33,240 nt of DNA. It comes from Burkholderia aenigmatica. Its GTDB lineage: Bacteria > Pseudomonadota > Gammaproteobacteria > Burkholderiales > Burkholderiaceae. The stretch is from contig NZ_CABVQC010000087.1 in the NCBI RefSeq assembly GCF_902499175.1, positions 1 through 33,240 on the forward strand, in the 5' to 3' direction. Under the pieces are notes generated by a model that did not search any database, was not told the DNA's origin, and saw only the letters and a program-made list of their open reading frames with translations. Made by a program: the position numbers and the translations under genes. Position 1 is the first letter of the stretch. Each line of letters starts with the position of its first letter. Positions 6,843 through 15,367 of the stretch are shown piece by piece.

Positions 6843-8180
6843 TCACGCTACCGCTTTCGGGAAGTGGAAGGCATAGACGTCCGCGTCAGAGGGTTCGCCC
6901 CAGAGACGGAGATTCAGATAGCGGATAAATGCGGTTTTCGAAAGCTTCGCCTTTTTAGCGGGGTCGTAGCGCAGTTGATCATGTGGTGCGCTCGAGTTGT
7001 AGTCGTGTAGGACGTTAGCTTGTTCATCGAGCGCCATTGCAAGAAACGAAGCCTCCGCGAGAGGATCGCGGCTGCGCATGAAGCTTTCGCGAAGTGACGC
7101 ATCGGTCAACAACGGGGCTGTCGGTTCAGTCGGGGAAGCGGCCGGCGTGAGAGATGACGGCTTTGCATACCCTTTTTCCAGACTGCAGATGAAGAAGGAT
7201 GCACGATTCTTAAGCGGCTCCTTGTTGGTGGCTGCGTCGCGGAGAACGGTATGGTTCAGCGCTGCTCGAATGTCTGTCGGCGTGTATTCGTTGATGATCT
7301 GGGCAGCTCGGTTCGGGGTTACTCCGATTCGAAGCACGTCCTCGAGGAGGGCCGTCACGGATGGGGCGCTAATCAATTCATCGGACTCGCTCTCGACGGC
7401 TGGCCGGGCGCCGTTCTTCCGCCGAACCTCGAACTGAATCTGCTCGACGACCCTGCCGTTCTTGTACTCCTTCAGGGTTACTTCGATATCAGAGAGATCG
7501 TTCACCTCCGCGATTGCTCGCTTGAGAATTTTCGATTTGAAGAACTTGTACTGTTGGTAGATCGATTCCTCCTCCACGATACCCACGACGGCGTGGCGGA
7601 AGTCTTCCCATGCCCAGCGACTCGTAAGTCCAGTTCGCTCGTAACGTTTGCACCATTCGTAGAGCGGCGCGGTGCCCATCGAACGAAATCGTTGGGATAT
7701 CGCGAGGTCGATGCGTTGCCAAATCTCTGGATTTAGAAGGACCTCTCGAAGCTTTGGGCTGAAAGAGAATTCATAAGCTCGCTGATCGACCAGATGGGTC
7801 ACATCGGCCAGTAGGGTAGAAGCTGAGAGTCTTCTGTCTTGTGGATTGACGGTCGCGTCCCAGATCACATGGGCCTTCATCAGGCTGATGAGCTCGCCCA
7901 TGATGTACCGACGATTACTCGAATCGTTGTACCCGATGATCGGCTCAAGCTGGGACAACTGGACGACCCAACTCTGATGACCTGGATTGCGCTGCGCGAA
8001 GTAGACGCACGCGTTGAACAAGCGACGCTGCAGTACAGACAACGGCTTTTCAGGAAAGACGAAGATCGCCTCCTTAGCCTTGCGCATCGTGACTGGCGTA
8101 CTGCGCTTCTCCGCAGGAACGCTCGCCTTGCTGGTTGTGACTGCCAGTTGCCTAATTGAACTTGCACTGATGTCGCTCAT
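6843..8180 (-). CDS. Replication initiator protein 2 (Rep_3 family)
   Basis: A 445-residue initiator distinct from Rep1. After a basic N-terminal tail, residues ~35-260 read as a Rep_3 double winged helix: KAKEAIFVFPEKPLSVLQRRLFNACVYFA at the front, then VDQRAYEFSFSPKLREVLLNPEIW and APLYEWCKRYERTGLTSRWAW, the last typical of RepB/RepE-like proteins. The rest is a variable tail. The start at 8180 has AGGAA only two bases upstream, which is tight. The upstream region (8181-9060) carries GGTAACC iterons, DnaA-box-like sites and an AT-rich patch, so this gene and its origin form a second replicon. It is transcribed towards the parS array. Family assignment is by motif reading. Confidence 0.85.
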   Translation of the reverse strand: MSDISASSIRQLAVTTSKASVPAEKRSTPVTMRKAKEAIFVFPEKPLSVLQRRLFNACVYFAQRNPGHQSWVVQLSQLEPIIGYNDSSNRRYIMGELISLMKAHVIWDATVNPQDRRLSASTLLADVTHLVDQRAYEFSFSPKLREVLLNPEIWQRIDLAISQRFRSMGTAPLYEWCKRYERTGLTSRWAWEDFRHAVVGIVEEESIYQQYKFFKSKILKRAIAEVNDLSDIEVTLKEYKNGRVVEQIQFEVRRKNGARPAVESESDELISAPSVTALLEDVLRIGVTPNRAAQIINEYTPTDIRAALNHTVLRDAATNKEPLKNRASFFICSLEKGYAKPSSLTPAASPTEPTAPLLTDASLRESFMRSRDPLAEASFLAMALDEQANVLHDYNSSAPHDQLRYDPAKKAKLSKTAFIRYLNLRLWGEPSDADVYAFHFPKAVA

Positions 8181-8299
8181 TTCCTGCCGATCCCAATACC
8201 GAGTAGCGCCCCAGAGCGGGCCCGCAAACCGTTCTCAAAACGAAGTCCATGCGATGCGCATGCGACGCTGTTCTACGAGTACCGTGACGCCTCGATGGC

Positions 8300-9060
8300 A
8301 ACGGTAACTTCTTGACTGGAAGCAAAAATATACGGACGGCTAGACGGAGGGAAGAGGGAAAGAAACGCCCATTCGGGGGACTATTCGTACGACAAGGCGG
8401 ATTTGACCCGTTCGCCGCTACCACGGTGGAACGAAAAGCTGCTGACGGAAGGCCCTTCTTGAATCCATAAAGTTGGTTACCAGTTGGGTCTGAGGGCACC
8501 CGGCTAATCCCCGCCCCGACAGATTGGTAACCGCTTTTACGTATGCCGAAGCCTGATTTGTCAGGCCCTCGACCCGCAGACGGCAAACGAGGTATAAACG
8601 GTTACCTTGCCAGTTGGCTTCTTCTTGCTGAGAACTCAATTAGTTCTCTTCCGTCCGAGAGGATTTCGTTGCAATTTTTCCACACCCTGACGGCTTGGAA
8701 CGTGTCACCCGCAGCAAAAACGCAGTCCGGCTGTAAATCCAGTTACCTGACGGCCATGCATCAGCGTGCTCAACATCTGTGCAACGTTTGCCCGCAGGTA
8801 ACCGCTTTTACATGACGTGCCGTAATTTCGGGTACCGTGTTCTCGCAAAGATGGCAACCTGAAGCAAAGGAGGTGCCGTGTGGATGGCTCCCTTTCCTGT
8901 ATGACTGGTTACCCGTCCTCCCGATAACGCTTGTCGCACAACGGATCCGAGCACGCTAAACACATAAACAAGGACTGTAATATTTAAAGAATGTATACAA
9001 ACGCGCCGCCACGCCCGTAGAACCGGCAACCTATCGTCCGACCCTGTGGACAATTCCTGC
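8300..9060. other. oriV: Second replication origin (oriV2) region
   Basis: No gene is visible in 8181-9242. Two near-identical direct iterons, GGTAACCGCTTTTACGT (8526-8542) and GGTAACCGCTTTTACAT (8797-8813), occur with degenerate or inverted relatives around GGTTACC or GTTACC at 8302, 8475, 8592-8606, 8741 and 8907. DnaA-box-like sites are TTTTCCACA (about 8676-8684) and TGTGGACAA (about 9043-9051; reverse complement TTGTCCACA), each 8 of 9 matches. An AT-rich patch at about 8955-9000 could be the unwinding element. This is the expected architecture of an iteron origin for Rep2. Confidence 0.65.
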
Positions 9061-9242
9061 CAAGAAGCTGTTCTTCGTTGCCATTGCTCGGACCCTTCGA
9101 TACCATGAGGGCTCACACTGAGACGAAGATTCTTGTTTCAACTGACCAGCTGGGGATCCAGCCCATCCGGGAAACCGGCTTACCGACCTACGGGGCATCT
9201 CACCCCCGGGGTTGAGCTGCTCCGCAATACCTTGGAGCAGAT

Positions 9243-9446
9243 ATGAAAACGCTGTTTGAATGGGCAGTCGGCCTGTTCGTGCTGTTTTGCTTCATCGCGG
9301 GGTTTTTTGACCTGGGCGAGACGCCAAAGCAAAAGCGTGCGCGAGAACAAGCAGAGTGGAACGCCGCGGAGGAAGATCGCCGCAACATCGAAGCTGATGC
9401 CGCGTACTACGCTGAGCAAAACGGGCATGATCATCACCACGTGTAA
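9243..9446 (+). CDS. Small single-pass membrane protein
   Basis: A 67-residue protein with SD GGAG nine bases before the ATG. Residues 3-22 (TLFEWAVGLFVLFCFIAGFF) form one transmembrane helix. The remainder is highly charged and helical (KQKRAREQAEWNAAEEDRR) and ends in a His-rich tail GHDHHH. A perfect terminator follows the stop directly, so it is a single-gene transcript. I do not recognise a family. The His-rich end could bind metal or be accidental. Confidence 0.65.
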   Translation: MKTLFEWAVGLFVLFCFIAGFFDLGETPKQKRAREQAEWNAAEEDRRNIEADAAYYAEQNGHDHHHV

Positions 9447-9447
9447 G

Positions 9448-9480
9448 AAGGGGAGGGGCTTAGGCTTCTCCCCTTTTTCT
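9448..9480 (+). terminator. Intrinsic terminator
   Basis: AAGGGGAG (9448-9455) pairs with CTCCCCTT (9468-9475), followed by TTTCTTTT. It starts two bases after the stop codon of the small membrane protein. Confidence 0.85.
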
Positions 9481-9583
9481 TTTAATGTTCCGATGCACCG
9501 GCCGCGGCCGCGGTTGGAAAGCTGCCCTCAATGGGCTTCGTTTCGCGCTGGATGGTGTCTGAAAGTCCAGAAAAAATGCGGGG

Positions 9584-10162
9584 ATGGAAAATCTCCTCAT
9601 CCCGTCTCCGATTGAAAGCTTGCCCCGTCGGCGGTTCCTCCAGAGCACTGCTCTGTTGACTGCAGCCGCATGGGCTCCGGAGATCTTTGCGCAACAGAGT
9701 GGCGATTACTGGTCGCGGCCACGGACGCTCTGGCTGAAGAGAAAGGAGACCGGCGAAGAGGTTCGGACGGTGTATTGGGCGGACGGTCAATTGGTCGTTG
9801 ACGCTTACGTGCAGTGTTGCACGTTGCTGCGGGATGTCCGGGCGGGCTCTGTCGTTCAGATGAACCCGACGCTCCTGGACATTCTCTGCGGTGTGTATGG
9901 GTGGTTCGCGCAGGCCGGGATGGAAAGGCCGATCGTCGTAACGTCTGGATTTCGAACGAACGCCACGAACAGCACAACGGAGGGGGCCGCTCGAAACTCC
10001 ATGCATCTTGTCGGTCGAGCTGCCGATATACGTGTTCCTGACGTTCCTACCGACTATCTGGCGAGGCTTGGTATGTATTTGCGCGGAGGTGGCGTGGGGT
10101 ACTACGCCACCAAGCATTTTGTGCACGTCGACAGCGGTCGGCTTCGGACATGGGCAGGCTAG
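9584..10162 (+). CDS. Tat-exported M15-like / DUF882 peptidoglycan endopeptidase
   Basis: A 192-residue secreted protein of the DUF882 / peptidase M15-like family, related to the murein endopeptidase MepK (YcbK), which cleaves peptidoglycan cross-links. Residues 14-36 carry a twin-arginine-type signal (PRRRFLQS, then a hydrophobic stretch to about FAQ). The zinc-site pattern is SGFRT (121-125), H141 and D148 in MHLVGRAADI, and H181 in HFVHVDSG. This type of enzyme would open the wall locally, which on a conjugative plasmid suits assembly of a transfer channel. The start at 9584 has GGGG directly before it, a weak SD. It converges on the minus-strand nuclease gene, 11 bp away. Family is clear; the role in conjugation is inference. 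Confidence 0.8.
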   Translation: MENLLIPSPIESLPRRRFLQSTALLTAAAWAPEIFAQQSGDYWSRPRTLWLKRKETGEEVRTVYWADGQLVVDAYVQCCTLLRDVRAGSVVQMNPTLLDILCGVYGWFAQAGMERPIVVTSGFRTNATNSTTEGAARNSMHLVGRAADIRVPDVPTDYLARLGMYLRGGGVGYYATKHFVHVDSGRLRTWAG

Positions 10163-10173
10163 TAGCTCACGGC

Positions 10174-11076
10174 TCAGTCGCCGAGAATGTGGTGGTTCGA
10201 TTTGTACTCGTGCCACCGATCGATCTCGAGCACATATTCCCCCGCGTATCCCGGCCACGAGTCGTGCTCGCGCGAGTGCTTGAGCCGATTCAACGCATCC
10301 TCAAACTTCTGCGCCCCGTTGTCGAGCAGAGAATCACCCGCGGTGTACGTCATGACGCTATAGGGCGCATCCTTTTCGACGGGCACGAAAATGAACGGAC
10401 GCTCGTCGCCGGTAAAGTACTGCACCCCCGTCTGGTACATGAACGCAGACATATCGTAGTGGTAGTTCTGTACAGCCGAGCTGAAAGAGCGGGGGAGCAC
10501 GTCCAGAGTCGACTTCAGATCGAAGATGAATTCCGGGTGCAGACAGTCGACCTTGACCCGGCATTTGACGCCAGTGACTCTCTCGACAAAGTAGATTGCT
10601 TTCTCCGGCTCACCCTCATCGAACCATTCCCCGAGAGCGCGCCCGCGAAACCGATGCGAGCGGACAGCATTCCGCATGGCCAGAAGCGCGTCGTACTTGT
10701 CTTGGCCAATGACGATGTGATTCGGATGGTCCGCGACGAACTTTTTGCACTCGCGATAACGCCGGTTGAACTCGCCGTCGAAGGGGAGGACAAGATCCTC
10801 GAAGCGCCAAGGTTCGAACACAGCCATGTGAGCCAGCCTGCCAAACTCAAGCGCCGCTGTGTCCTTTCCTGCGCCCTGAACAGCCGCAAGAAAATGCTGC
10901 GGCGTCTTCAGCATCGATTTGAGTTGCGTCGACGAGACGTGATCGGCATCTCCGTGATACTCATCATCGGTTACCGACATGGTGTAGCTGTCCGGATCGC
11001 GACCGAACGTGATTTTCTTCTGTCCGCTCCAGATGGTCTGGCCGACTTGATGCTGGATCTGCGCGCGTGCGTTCAT
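10174..11076 (-). CDS. RecE-like PD-(D/E)XK exonuclease (DUF3799-like)
   Basis: A 300-residue nuclease resembling the C-terminal nuclease domain of RecE (exonuclease VIII) and plasmid/phage DUF3799 proteins. LEFGRLAHMAVFEP (residues 77-89) is the early motif with H83. The catalytic core is VDCLHPEFIFDLKS, with D177, D186 and K188 as the D...DxK triad, followed by a SSAVQNYHYDMSAFMYQTG helix typical of RecB/RecE nucleases. It would resect duplex ends for single-strand annealing or recombination. The start at 11076 has a good SD (GGAGAGG). No RecT/Bet annealing partner is visible in this window. It shares a 124-bp divergent region with the 11201 gene. A Cas4-like role is less likely because no cysteine cluster is present. 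Confidence 0.75.
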   Translation of the reverse strand: MNARAQIQHQVGQTIWSGQKKITFGRDPDSYTMSVTDDEYHGDADHVSSTQLKSMLKTPQHFLAAVQGAGKDTAALEFGRLAHMAVFEPWRFEDLVLPFDGEFNRRYRECKKFVADHPNHIVIGQDKYDALLAMRNAVRSHRFRGRALGEWFDEGEPEKAIYFVERVTGVKCRVKVDCLHPEFIFDLKSTLDVLPRSFSSAVQNYHYDMSAFMYQTGVQYFTGDERPFIFVPVEKDAPYSVMTYTAGDSLLDNGAQKFEDALNRLKHSREHDSWPGYAGEYVLEIDRWHEYKSNHHILGD

Positions 11077-11200
11077 TCGATACCTCTCCTGTTTGAATAC
11101 AGCGTACAGGCGAGCATCGAGGTTTCAAGGGGCCTCGGGAGTCAGTTGTCTCATCGCGAGAGGACTAGATATCGGAAAGTGATCGCGTATTGTCGATCCC

Positions 11201-11602
11201 ATGAAACGTGTGAACTCTCTATCCCGGCCAGGCGCCGCGGATCTACAACGATTCGTCGAGCAGACGTTCAGGCAGTTCGGGAAAACCAGCTTCGCGCAGC
11301 CAACCGACGTCTGCCAGGAAGTCCGATCCCTCTACAACAACGTGGGCAATCCTCCGTTACTTCGTGCTCGGGCACTCGCAACGCTCTTGTCTGCAACGGA
11401 CCGATATCCGGAACTCTTGACGCTGAAAGACGAGAAGGGCTGCGTGGTGACATCGCAGACGCTTGGATTCACCGAATTTTGTAGGGAGTTTCCGCGTCTG
11501 GATCAAGCGGAGGTTGCGGTGATCTTTCGTACAGTGGGGCTTGTTCGCGATGTTCCGAACGCGCTCGAACATACCAACAATTCATTCTTTCTGGGAATCT
11601 GA
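11201..11602 (+). CDS. Hypothetical protein (133 aa)
   Basis: I do not recognise this protein. It is soluble and predicted mostly helical, with a basic N-terminus (MKRVNSLSRPG) and the segment QTLGFTEFCREFPRLDQAEV near the end. The chosen ATG at 11201 has no clear SD, so the start is uncertain. It is followed after one base by the 11604 gene, which suggests a two-gene unit transcribed away from the nuclease gene. Confidence 0.5.
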   Translation: MKRVNSLSRPGAADLQRFVEQTFRQFGKTSFAQPTDVCQEVRSLYNNVGNPPLLRARALATLLSATDRYPELLTLKDEKGCVVTSQTLGFTEFCREFPRLDQAEVAVIFRTVGLVRDVPNALEHTNNSFFLGI

Positions 11603-11603
11603 C

Positions 11604-12353
11604 ATGACCGAACACGTAACTGGAACGCATAGCGGAGCTCTGTTTGGTGTGCCGATCCTCTTGCCGAGGAATCGCCGATGCGAGACGGAGTCGATTCGCG
11701 GACAGTATCTTTTCATGACCGAAGTCACGCGGATCCTACGGGCCGCAACGCCCTACCGGGTTCGCGCATTGGATCGTCTGATTCCCCTTACCGGTGCAAC
11801 GGTGATCTCGCCGGAGACCATGAAGGAATTCGAGCGCGAGATGGTGTCGCTCGCCATGCACAACCGTACCGCAAGCATCGAACAATATGTCCACGCGATT
11901 GCACCAGGCGAGGTCTGGCCCGAGGTCGTCATGGCGATCGGTGTGGTAGCGCGAGAGACGAGCGGAAGCTCGCGATTCAGCCTCCCGGCGCCGGACGTTT
12001 GGCAATCAGCGGTGCTGAAGCTGCAGGGTTACTTGGGTTTCCATATGACCGAACTCGGTGGCGCTGTTATCGGCCAGGCCAAGTGGATAGACGCGGCAAT
12101 CGATGACGCGCGCCGCATGTTGATCAGCACGGGTACTCGAACAATCGCCGACGAGAGCGAAATCGACGGTGTCACGATCACGACTGTCGATCAAGCATAC
12201 CGCGTCCATCTCCACAACGGATCCAGTGTCAGTGTGATCGATGTGCCGGCGCGGAATGGTGGAGATGTCGGTGGGGAGATTGCGCGACTGGACGAAAGCA
12301 TTCGCTTCCTGACGGGAAAATCGGCGGTGTGGGGTCACGAAACCCGCCACTGA
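11604..12353 (+). CDS. Hypothetical protein (249 aa)
   Basis: The start at 11604 follows the previous stop (11600-11602) by one base, so translation is probably coupled. The protein has no transmembrane segment or recognisable catalytic motif. The middle is helical (SPETMKEFEREMVSLAMHNR, LQGYLGFHMTELGGAVIGQA) and the C-terminus contains a short beta-rich segment (DGVTITTVDQAYRVHLHNGS). It precedes the Cys-cluster gene by 65 bp. I assign no function. Confidence 0.6.
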   Translation: MTEHVTGTHSGALFGVPILLPRNRRCETESIRGQYLFMTEVTRILRAATPYRVRALDRLIPLTGATVISPETMKEFEREMVSLAMHNRTASIEQYVHAIAPGEVWPEVVMAIGVVARETSGSSRFSLPAPDVWQSAVLKLQGYLGFHMTELGGAVIGQAKWIDAAIDDARRMLISTGTRTIADESEIDGVTITTVDQAYRVHLHNGSSVSVIDVPARNGGDVGGEIARLDESIRFLTGKSAVWGHETRH

Positions 12354-12418
12354 ACGGAAGGGCTAGAAACTGGATCGCAATCTGATGAAATGACCTCCAC
12401 TGACTTACGGAGGAAGCA

Positions 12419-13687
12419 ATGGTTACCGGACTCGAATTCGACACCCCTATTCTCGGCACGGTTCGCATGGGCGATGTTCGCCCTGGCGAGGCCGGGGCAG
12501 CAGACGAACTCCTGCATTTCGATTACTTCGAGGTGCATACCCGGCGAAAGGAACTCGACGGGACATGGGTCAAGCATGCTCTTCACGAGAAGTTGCTCAA
12601 AATGCAGAAGGAGACCAGACAGGCCGACGGCGAAAGCCAAGAGCCGAATCAGCTGCGTGAGATCCCGATCTTGCTGCCGTACAACAACCCGGATCTGCTT
12701 CTCACGCAACAATTCGAGGCCCGCCGTCTTTCGGACGGCAAGCGGGTCTGTGTTGGCGATGGCAAGAAAGCGATTCGGATCGTCGACGCGAATCGGACCG
12801 GCGAAGCTGAGTGCCCGGGCTGCGACCGATGCCCGTTCGGCAACAGCCAGGATGTGCTTTGTCAGCGCCGGACCTCGTTCAAATTTCGTATTGACGGTCA
12901 AGGTGACCAGTTCTCGGTCTTTGTCCTGCATTCGGCGGGCAAAAACACTGGACAGACGCTGGTCGCCAAGCTTCACGCGATGCATGGTGCGTTCGGCGGA
13001 AAACTCGTCGGTATTCCGATGTCGCTGAAGATGCGAAACACTGCATCGGTGGACTCGGCCCAAGGTCCGGTTTTCTACGCCGACCTGGTGCTACGCGGCG
13101 TGAGCCCCATCGAGGCGGTCAAGATGGCCAAGGAGCACGAAAAGGAGCAACTGGAGGCCGGCTTCGATCAAGAGGGACTCGAGGCTGCAATGCTCGAGCT
13201 GAAGAAGCTCTCGCAGTTTGCCCCGCCGGAGGAGTTTGGCCAGGTTCGAGACTTCTACGCAAAGGATGCCCGACGTTCTTCCCAGGAAGCTAACGCTCAA
13301 CATTTCGAGGGCGCCGCCGTTAACTCCTGTGAAAAGTTGTCGGATGGGCAGGCGGCGGCCAGCGTACTCGAAACGAACGTTTCAACGACGCGCTGGTCGG
13401 CTGTGGGGCCTGCTGCCGGAGCTCGCGAGCGGATGCGTGCAGCCGCATTGGCGGGTGGACAGGAAGGCGAAGCGGCGCCGACGCAGAGTCAGGATCCGGC
13501 TGTAGAGGTAAAGGTATCCGAAGACCGCCCGAAGACTCTTCAGCTCGTCGAAACGGCAGTCAAGAGCATCGGGGCCGCGGCGATCGTTCAGAGGCCGGCG
13601 GGCGCAGCGATTCCGCGAGTCGTAGCCACCGCCCTGTCCGGTATCCCGGAAATGCCGCGTGCGAATGCGGCGCCTGCAGCGTTTTGA
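12419..13687 (+). CDS. Cys-cluster 'hydrolase or metal-binding' plasmid protein
   Basis: A 422-residue protein with a very good SD (CGGAGG, five bases before the ATG). It resembles the conserved proteins annotated 'hydrolase or metal-binding protein' near ssb, exonuclease and cobS genes of SXT/R391-type ICEs and IncC plasmids, related to phage recombination-directionality-factor-like proteins; this match is from memory of the family. The core is residues 80-250: EIPILLPYNNPDLLLTQQFE, then cysteines C132, C135, C138 and C148 (CPGCDRC...C) that could bind zinc or a cluster, then SFKFRIDGQGDQFSVFVLHS. The last ~150 residues are Ala/Glu-rich and of low complexity. It heads a run with the membrane protein and bactofilin genes. 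Confidence 0.6.
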   Translation: MVTGLEFDTPILGTVRMGDVRPGEAGAADELLHFDYFEVHTRRKELDGTWVKHALHEKLLKMQKETRQADGESQEPNQLREIPILLPYNNPDLLLTQQFEARRLSDGKRVCVGDGKKAIRIVDANRTGEAECPGCDRCPFGNSQDVLCQRRTSFKFRIDGQGDQFSVFVLHSAGKNTGQTLVAKLHAMHGAFGGKLVGIPMSLKMRNTASVDSAQGPVFYADLVLRGVSPIEAVKMAKEHEKEQLEAGFDQEGLEAAMLELKKLSQFAPPEEFGQVRDFYAKDARRSSQEANAQHFEGAAVNSCEKLSDGQAAASVLETNVSTTRWSAVGPAAGARERMRAAALAGGQEGEAAPTQSQDPAVEVKVSEDRPKTLQLVETAVKSIGAAAIVQRPAGAAIPRVVATALSGIPEMPRANAAPAAF

Positions 13688-13705
13688 TGGATCAAAAGGA
13701 AAACT

Positions 13706-14599
13706 ATGGCCTTTGAAGAACTTGATTCGCGGGTGATCGGGTCGAGGATTTCGATTCGACTCGATGGCCCTTCGCCAGGTGTGTCTTCGCGAACTCCTGC
13801 CACGCCCACCCCTCCGAGGCCAGCCGCGGCGCCGGTTCAGCCAGCTCAGCCGAAGGCGGCTGCGCCGGAGGTCGCCCGAGCTCCGCGTGCGGTGAGTCCT
13901 CGACCGGCTCCGGAAGCTGTCGTTCGATCTGCGCCGAGTTCGCCTGAACCTGTCGCAGCACCGAAAGGCAAGTGGCGAGCGCTTTTCGTGATGAAGCCGC
14001 TGGATGCCGAGCGGATGCGTACCGCCTGGGCAGTCGTGGCCGTGGTATTCGTCGTGATGGTCGGCGGGGATATCTGGTTGCATGGTGGTGGGAAGATCAT
14101 CGAAGACTTCCTTCCGACCGTCCATGTGCCGTTGAAATCCGGCCAGAACGCGGTGACGACGGTCGTACCGCCCCAGCGAACGGCTCCGGCGACGGAAACC
14201 ACAGGGCAGCCGAAGGTGCAGCCTGCCGCTACCGCTTTGACGCCCGTTGCTCAAGCAAGTGCTCCCGTCACGCCGCAACCGCAAGTTCAGCCGGCCGCCG
14301 CGGCTCCGCAAGTAGCCCAGCCGGCAACCGTTACGTCGGTGGAGGTGAAGTCTGCACCCGTTAAGACGGTGACGGTCAATCCAGTGCCGGCGAACGTAAT
14401 GGCGTCGGCCACTCCCGTTCTGCCAATTCCGCCGGCGCCGCCGCTGCCCGTTCATCGTCGAGGTCATCCGGTCCCGGAGGTTCGGCGGCATGCAGAGCGT
14501 GAGGTCAGTCAGCAGCCTTCAGAACAGAATTCCCCCATCTTGGTGGGTGGCCAGTCCAGTAACAAAGCGACCGATTCGAAAGGGAGTGAAACCAAATGA
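13706..14599 (+). CDS. Proline/alanine-rich single-pass membrane protein
   Basis: A 297-residue protein with SD AAAGGA before the ATG. Residues ~30-90 are a Pro/Ala-rich cytoplasmic tail, residues ~107-127 (TAWAVVAVVFVVMVGGDIWL) form one transmembrane helix, and the rest is again Pro/Ala/Val/Thr-rich with an arginine/histidine patch near the end (HRRGHPVPEVRRHAERE). Such proteins resemble TonB-like or periplasm-spanning linkers, but no known C-terminal domain is visible. It overlaps the bactofilin start by four bases (ATGA), so the two proteins are coupled and may form a membrane anchor with its cytoskeletal partner. Confidence 0.6.
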   Translation: MAFEELDSRVIGSRISIRLDGPSPGVSSRTPATPTPPRPAAAPVQPAQPKAAAPEVARAPRAVSPRPAPEAVVRSAPSSPEPVAAPKGKWRALFVMKPLDAERMRTAWAVVAVVFVVMVGGDIWLHGGGKIIEDFLPTVHVPLKSGQNAVTTVVPPQRTAPATETTGQPKVQPAATALTPVAQASAPVTPQPQVQPAAAAPQVAQPATVTSVEVKSAPVKTVTVNPVPANVMASATPVLPIPPAPPLPVHRRGHPVPEVRRHAEREVSQQPSEQNSPILVGGQSSNKATDSKGSETK

Positions 14600-15285
14600 G
14601 TGATGCAACGAGCAATGATCAGCAGGTCGATATCGTTCAGTACGTCCTGAGTATCGACCCCACGCTTGAACGCGTGACGACGATTTTTCCGGCTGGAGCG
14701 ACGATCGAATCGGACGGATCGCTACGCCTCAAGGAGGGCGGCCGTATCGGCGGTGTGATCAAGGGCAACGTCTACAGCGAAAGCGGCACGCTCGTCATCG
14801 ATCAGGACGCGATCATCGAGGGCAGCGTGTTCGCGAAGGGGCGGTGCCTCATATTCGGCCAGGTTGGGATGCCCAATCGCAAGGCGGTGATCCGTTGCGA
14901 GATGGCAGACGGTCTCTTGGTGAGCCACATCGCCCAGTTGCACGCAGACATCCAGCACAACGGCATTTCGTCAACGAACGTGAGCGGCCAGATTCAGCGT
15001 ATCGCGGAAGTAGACACGCAGGCGGTGCAGCCGGCTCCGCAGCAGTCGACCGCGACGTGGCAGCCACCCGGCCAGCAGCCTCAGCGCGATCAGGTACCGC
15101 AGCAGCCCCCGGTATCAGGGGCACCTCTGGCATTGCCCAACAACCCGTCGCCGGTCGCGAACTTCAACAATCACGTCCCGTTACGGATCGTCATGCCTGT
15201 CGAAAACGAGCAGGGATCGACGCAGCAAACCCACGGTCACCAAGACGGCTATGCGGCCGGGAACGGTATGCGATACACCAACTGA
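14596..15285 (+). CDS. Bactofilin (polymer-forming cytoskeletal protein)
   Basis: A 229-residue protein with the bactofilin (DUF583) beta-helix at residues ~25-125: TIFPAGATIESDGSLRLKEG, GGRIGGVIKGNVYSESGTLV, IDQDAIIEGSVFAKGRC, the repeating G-x-I/V pattern of the right-handed helix. The C-terminal ~90 residues are Gln/Pro-rich and disordered. Bactofilins polymerise without nucleotide and organise membrane or wall complexes. Plasmid-borne copies are less usual. The gene starts inside the stop of the upstream single-pass membrane protein and is followed by a strong terminator, so it is the last gene of that unit. The chosen ATG (14596) has GGGAG eleven bases upstream. Confidence 0.8.
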   Translation: MSDATSNDQQVDIVQYVLSIDPTLERVTTIFPAGATIESDGSLRLKEGGRIGGVIKGNVYSESGTLVIDQDAIIEGSVFAKGRCLIFGQVGMPNRKAVIRCEMADGLLVSHIAQLHADIQHNGISSTNVSGQIQRIAEVDTQAVQPAPQQSTATWQPPGQQPQRDQVPQQPPVSGAPLALPNNPSPVANFNNHVPLRIVMPVENEQGSTQQTHGHQDGYAAGNGMRYTN

Positions 15286-15311
15286 CCTGGTATTCCGGTT
15301 TGCGCATTGAA

Positions 15312-15350
15312 GCCGCGGCGATGTCTTGTAAGACCGTCGCGGCGTTTTCT
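15312..15350 (+). terminator. Intrinsic terminator after the bactofilin gene
   Basis: GCCGCGGCG (15312-15320) pairs with CGTCGCGGC (15335-15343), with an inner GTCT/AGAC stem, followed by GTTTTCTTT. It sits 18 bp before the next start codon, and the T-tract runs into the SD of the TraB-like gene. Confidence 0.8.
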
Positions 15351-15367
15351 TTCTGGAGCAAGGTGGG

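Noticed and set aside
9104..9217. Possible 36-codon gene (MRALTETKILVSTDQ-like start) before the 9243 gene
   Set aside because: There is no SD or family resemblance, and it is short enough to occur by chance.
10150..11484. 444-codon plus-strand frame opposite the RecE-like nuclease
   Set aside because: The nuclease motifs on the minus strand are convincing, and the plus frame also overlaps the 11201 gene in another frame.
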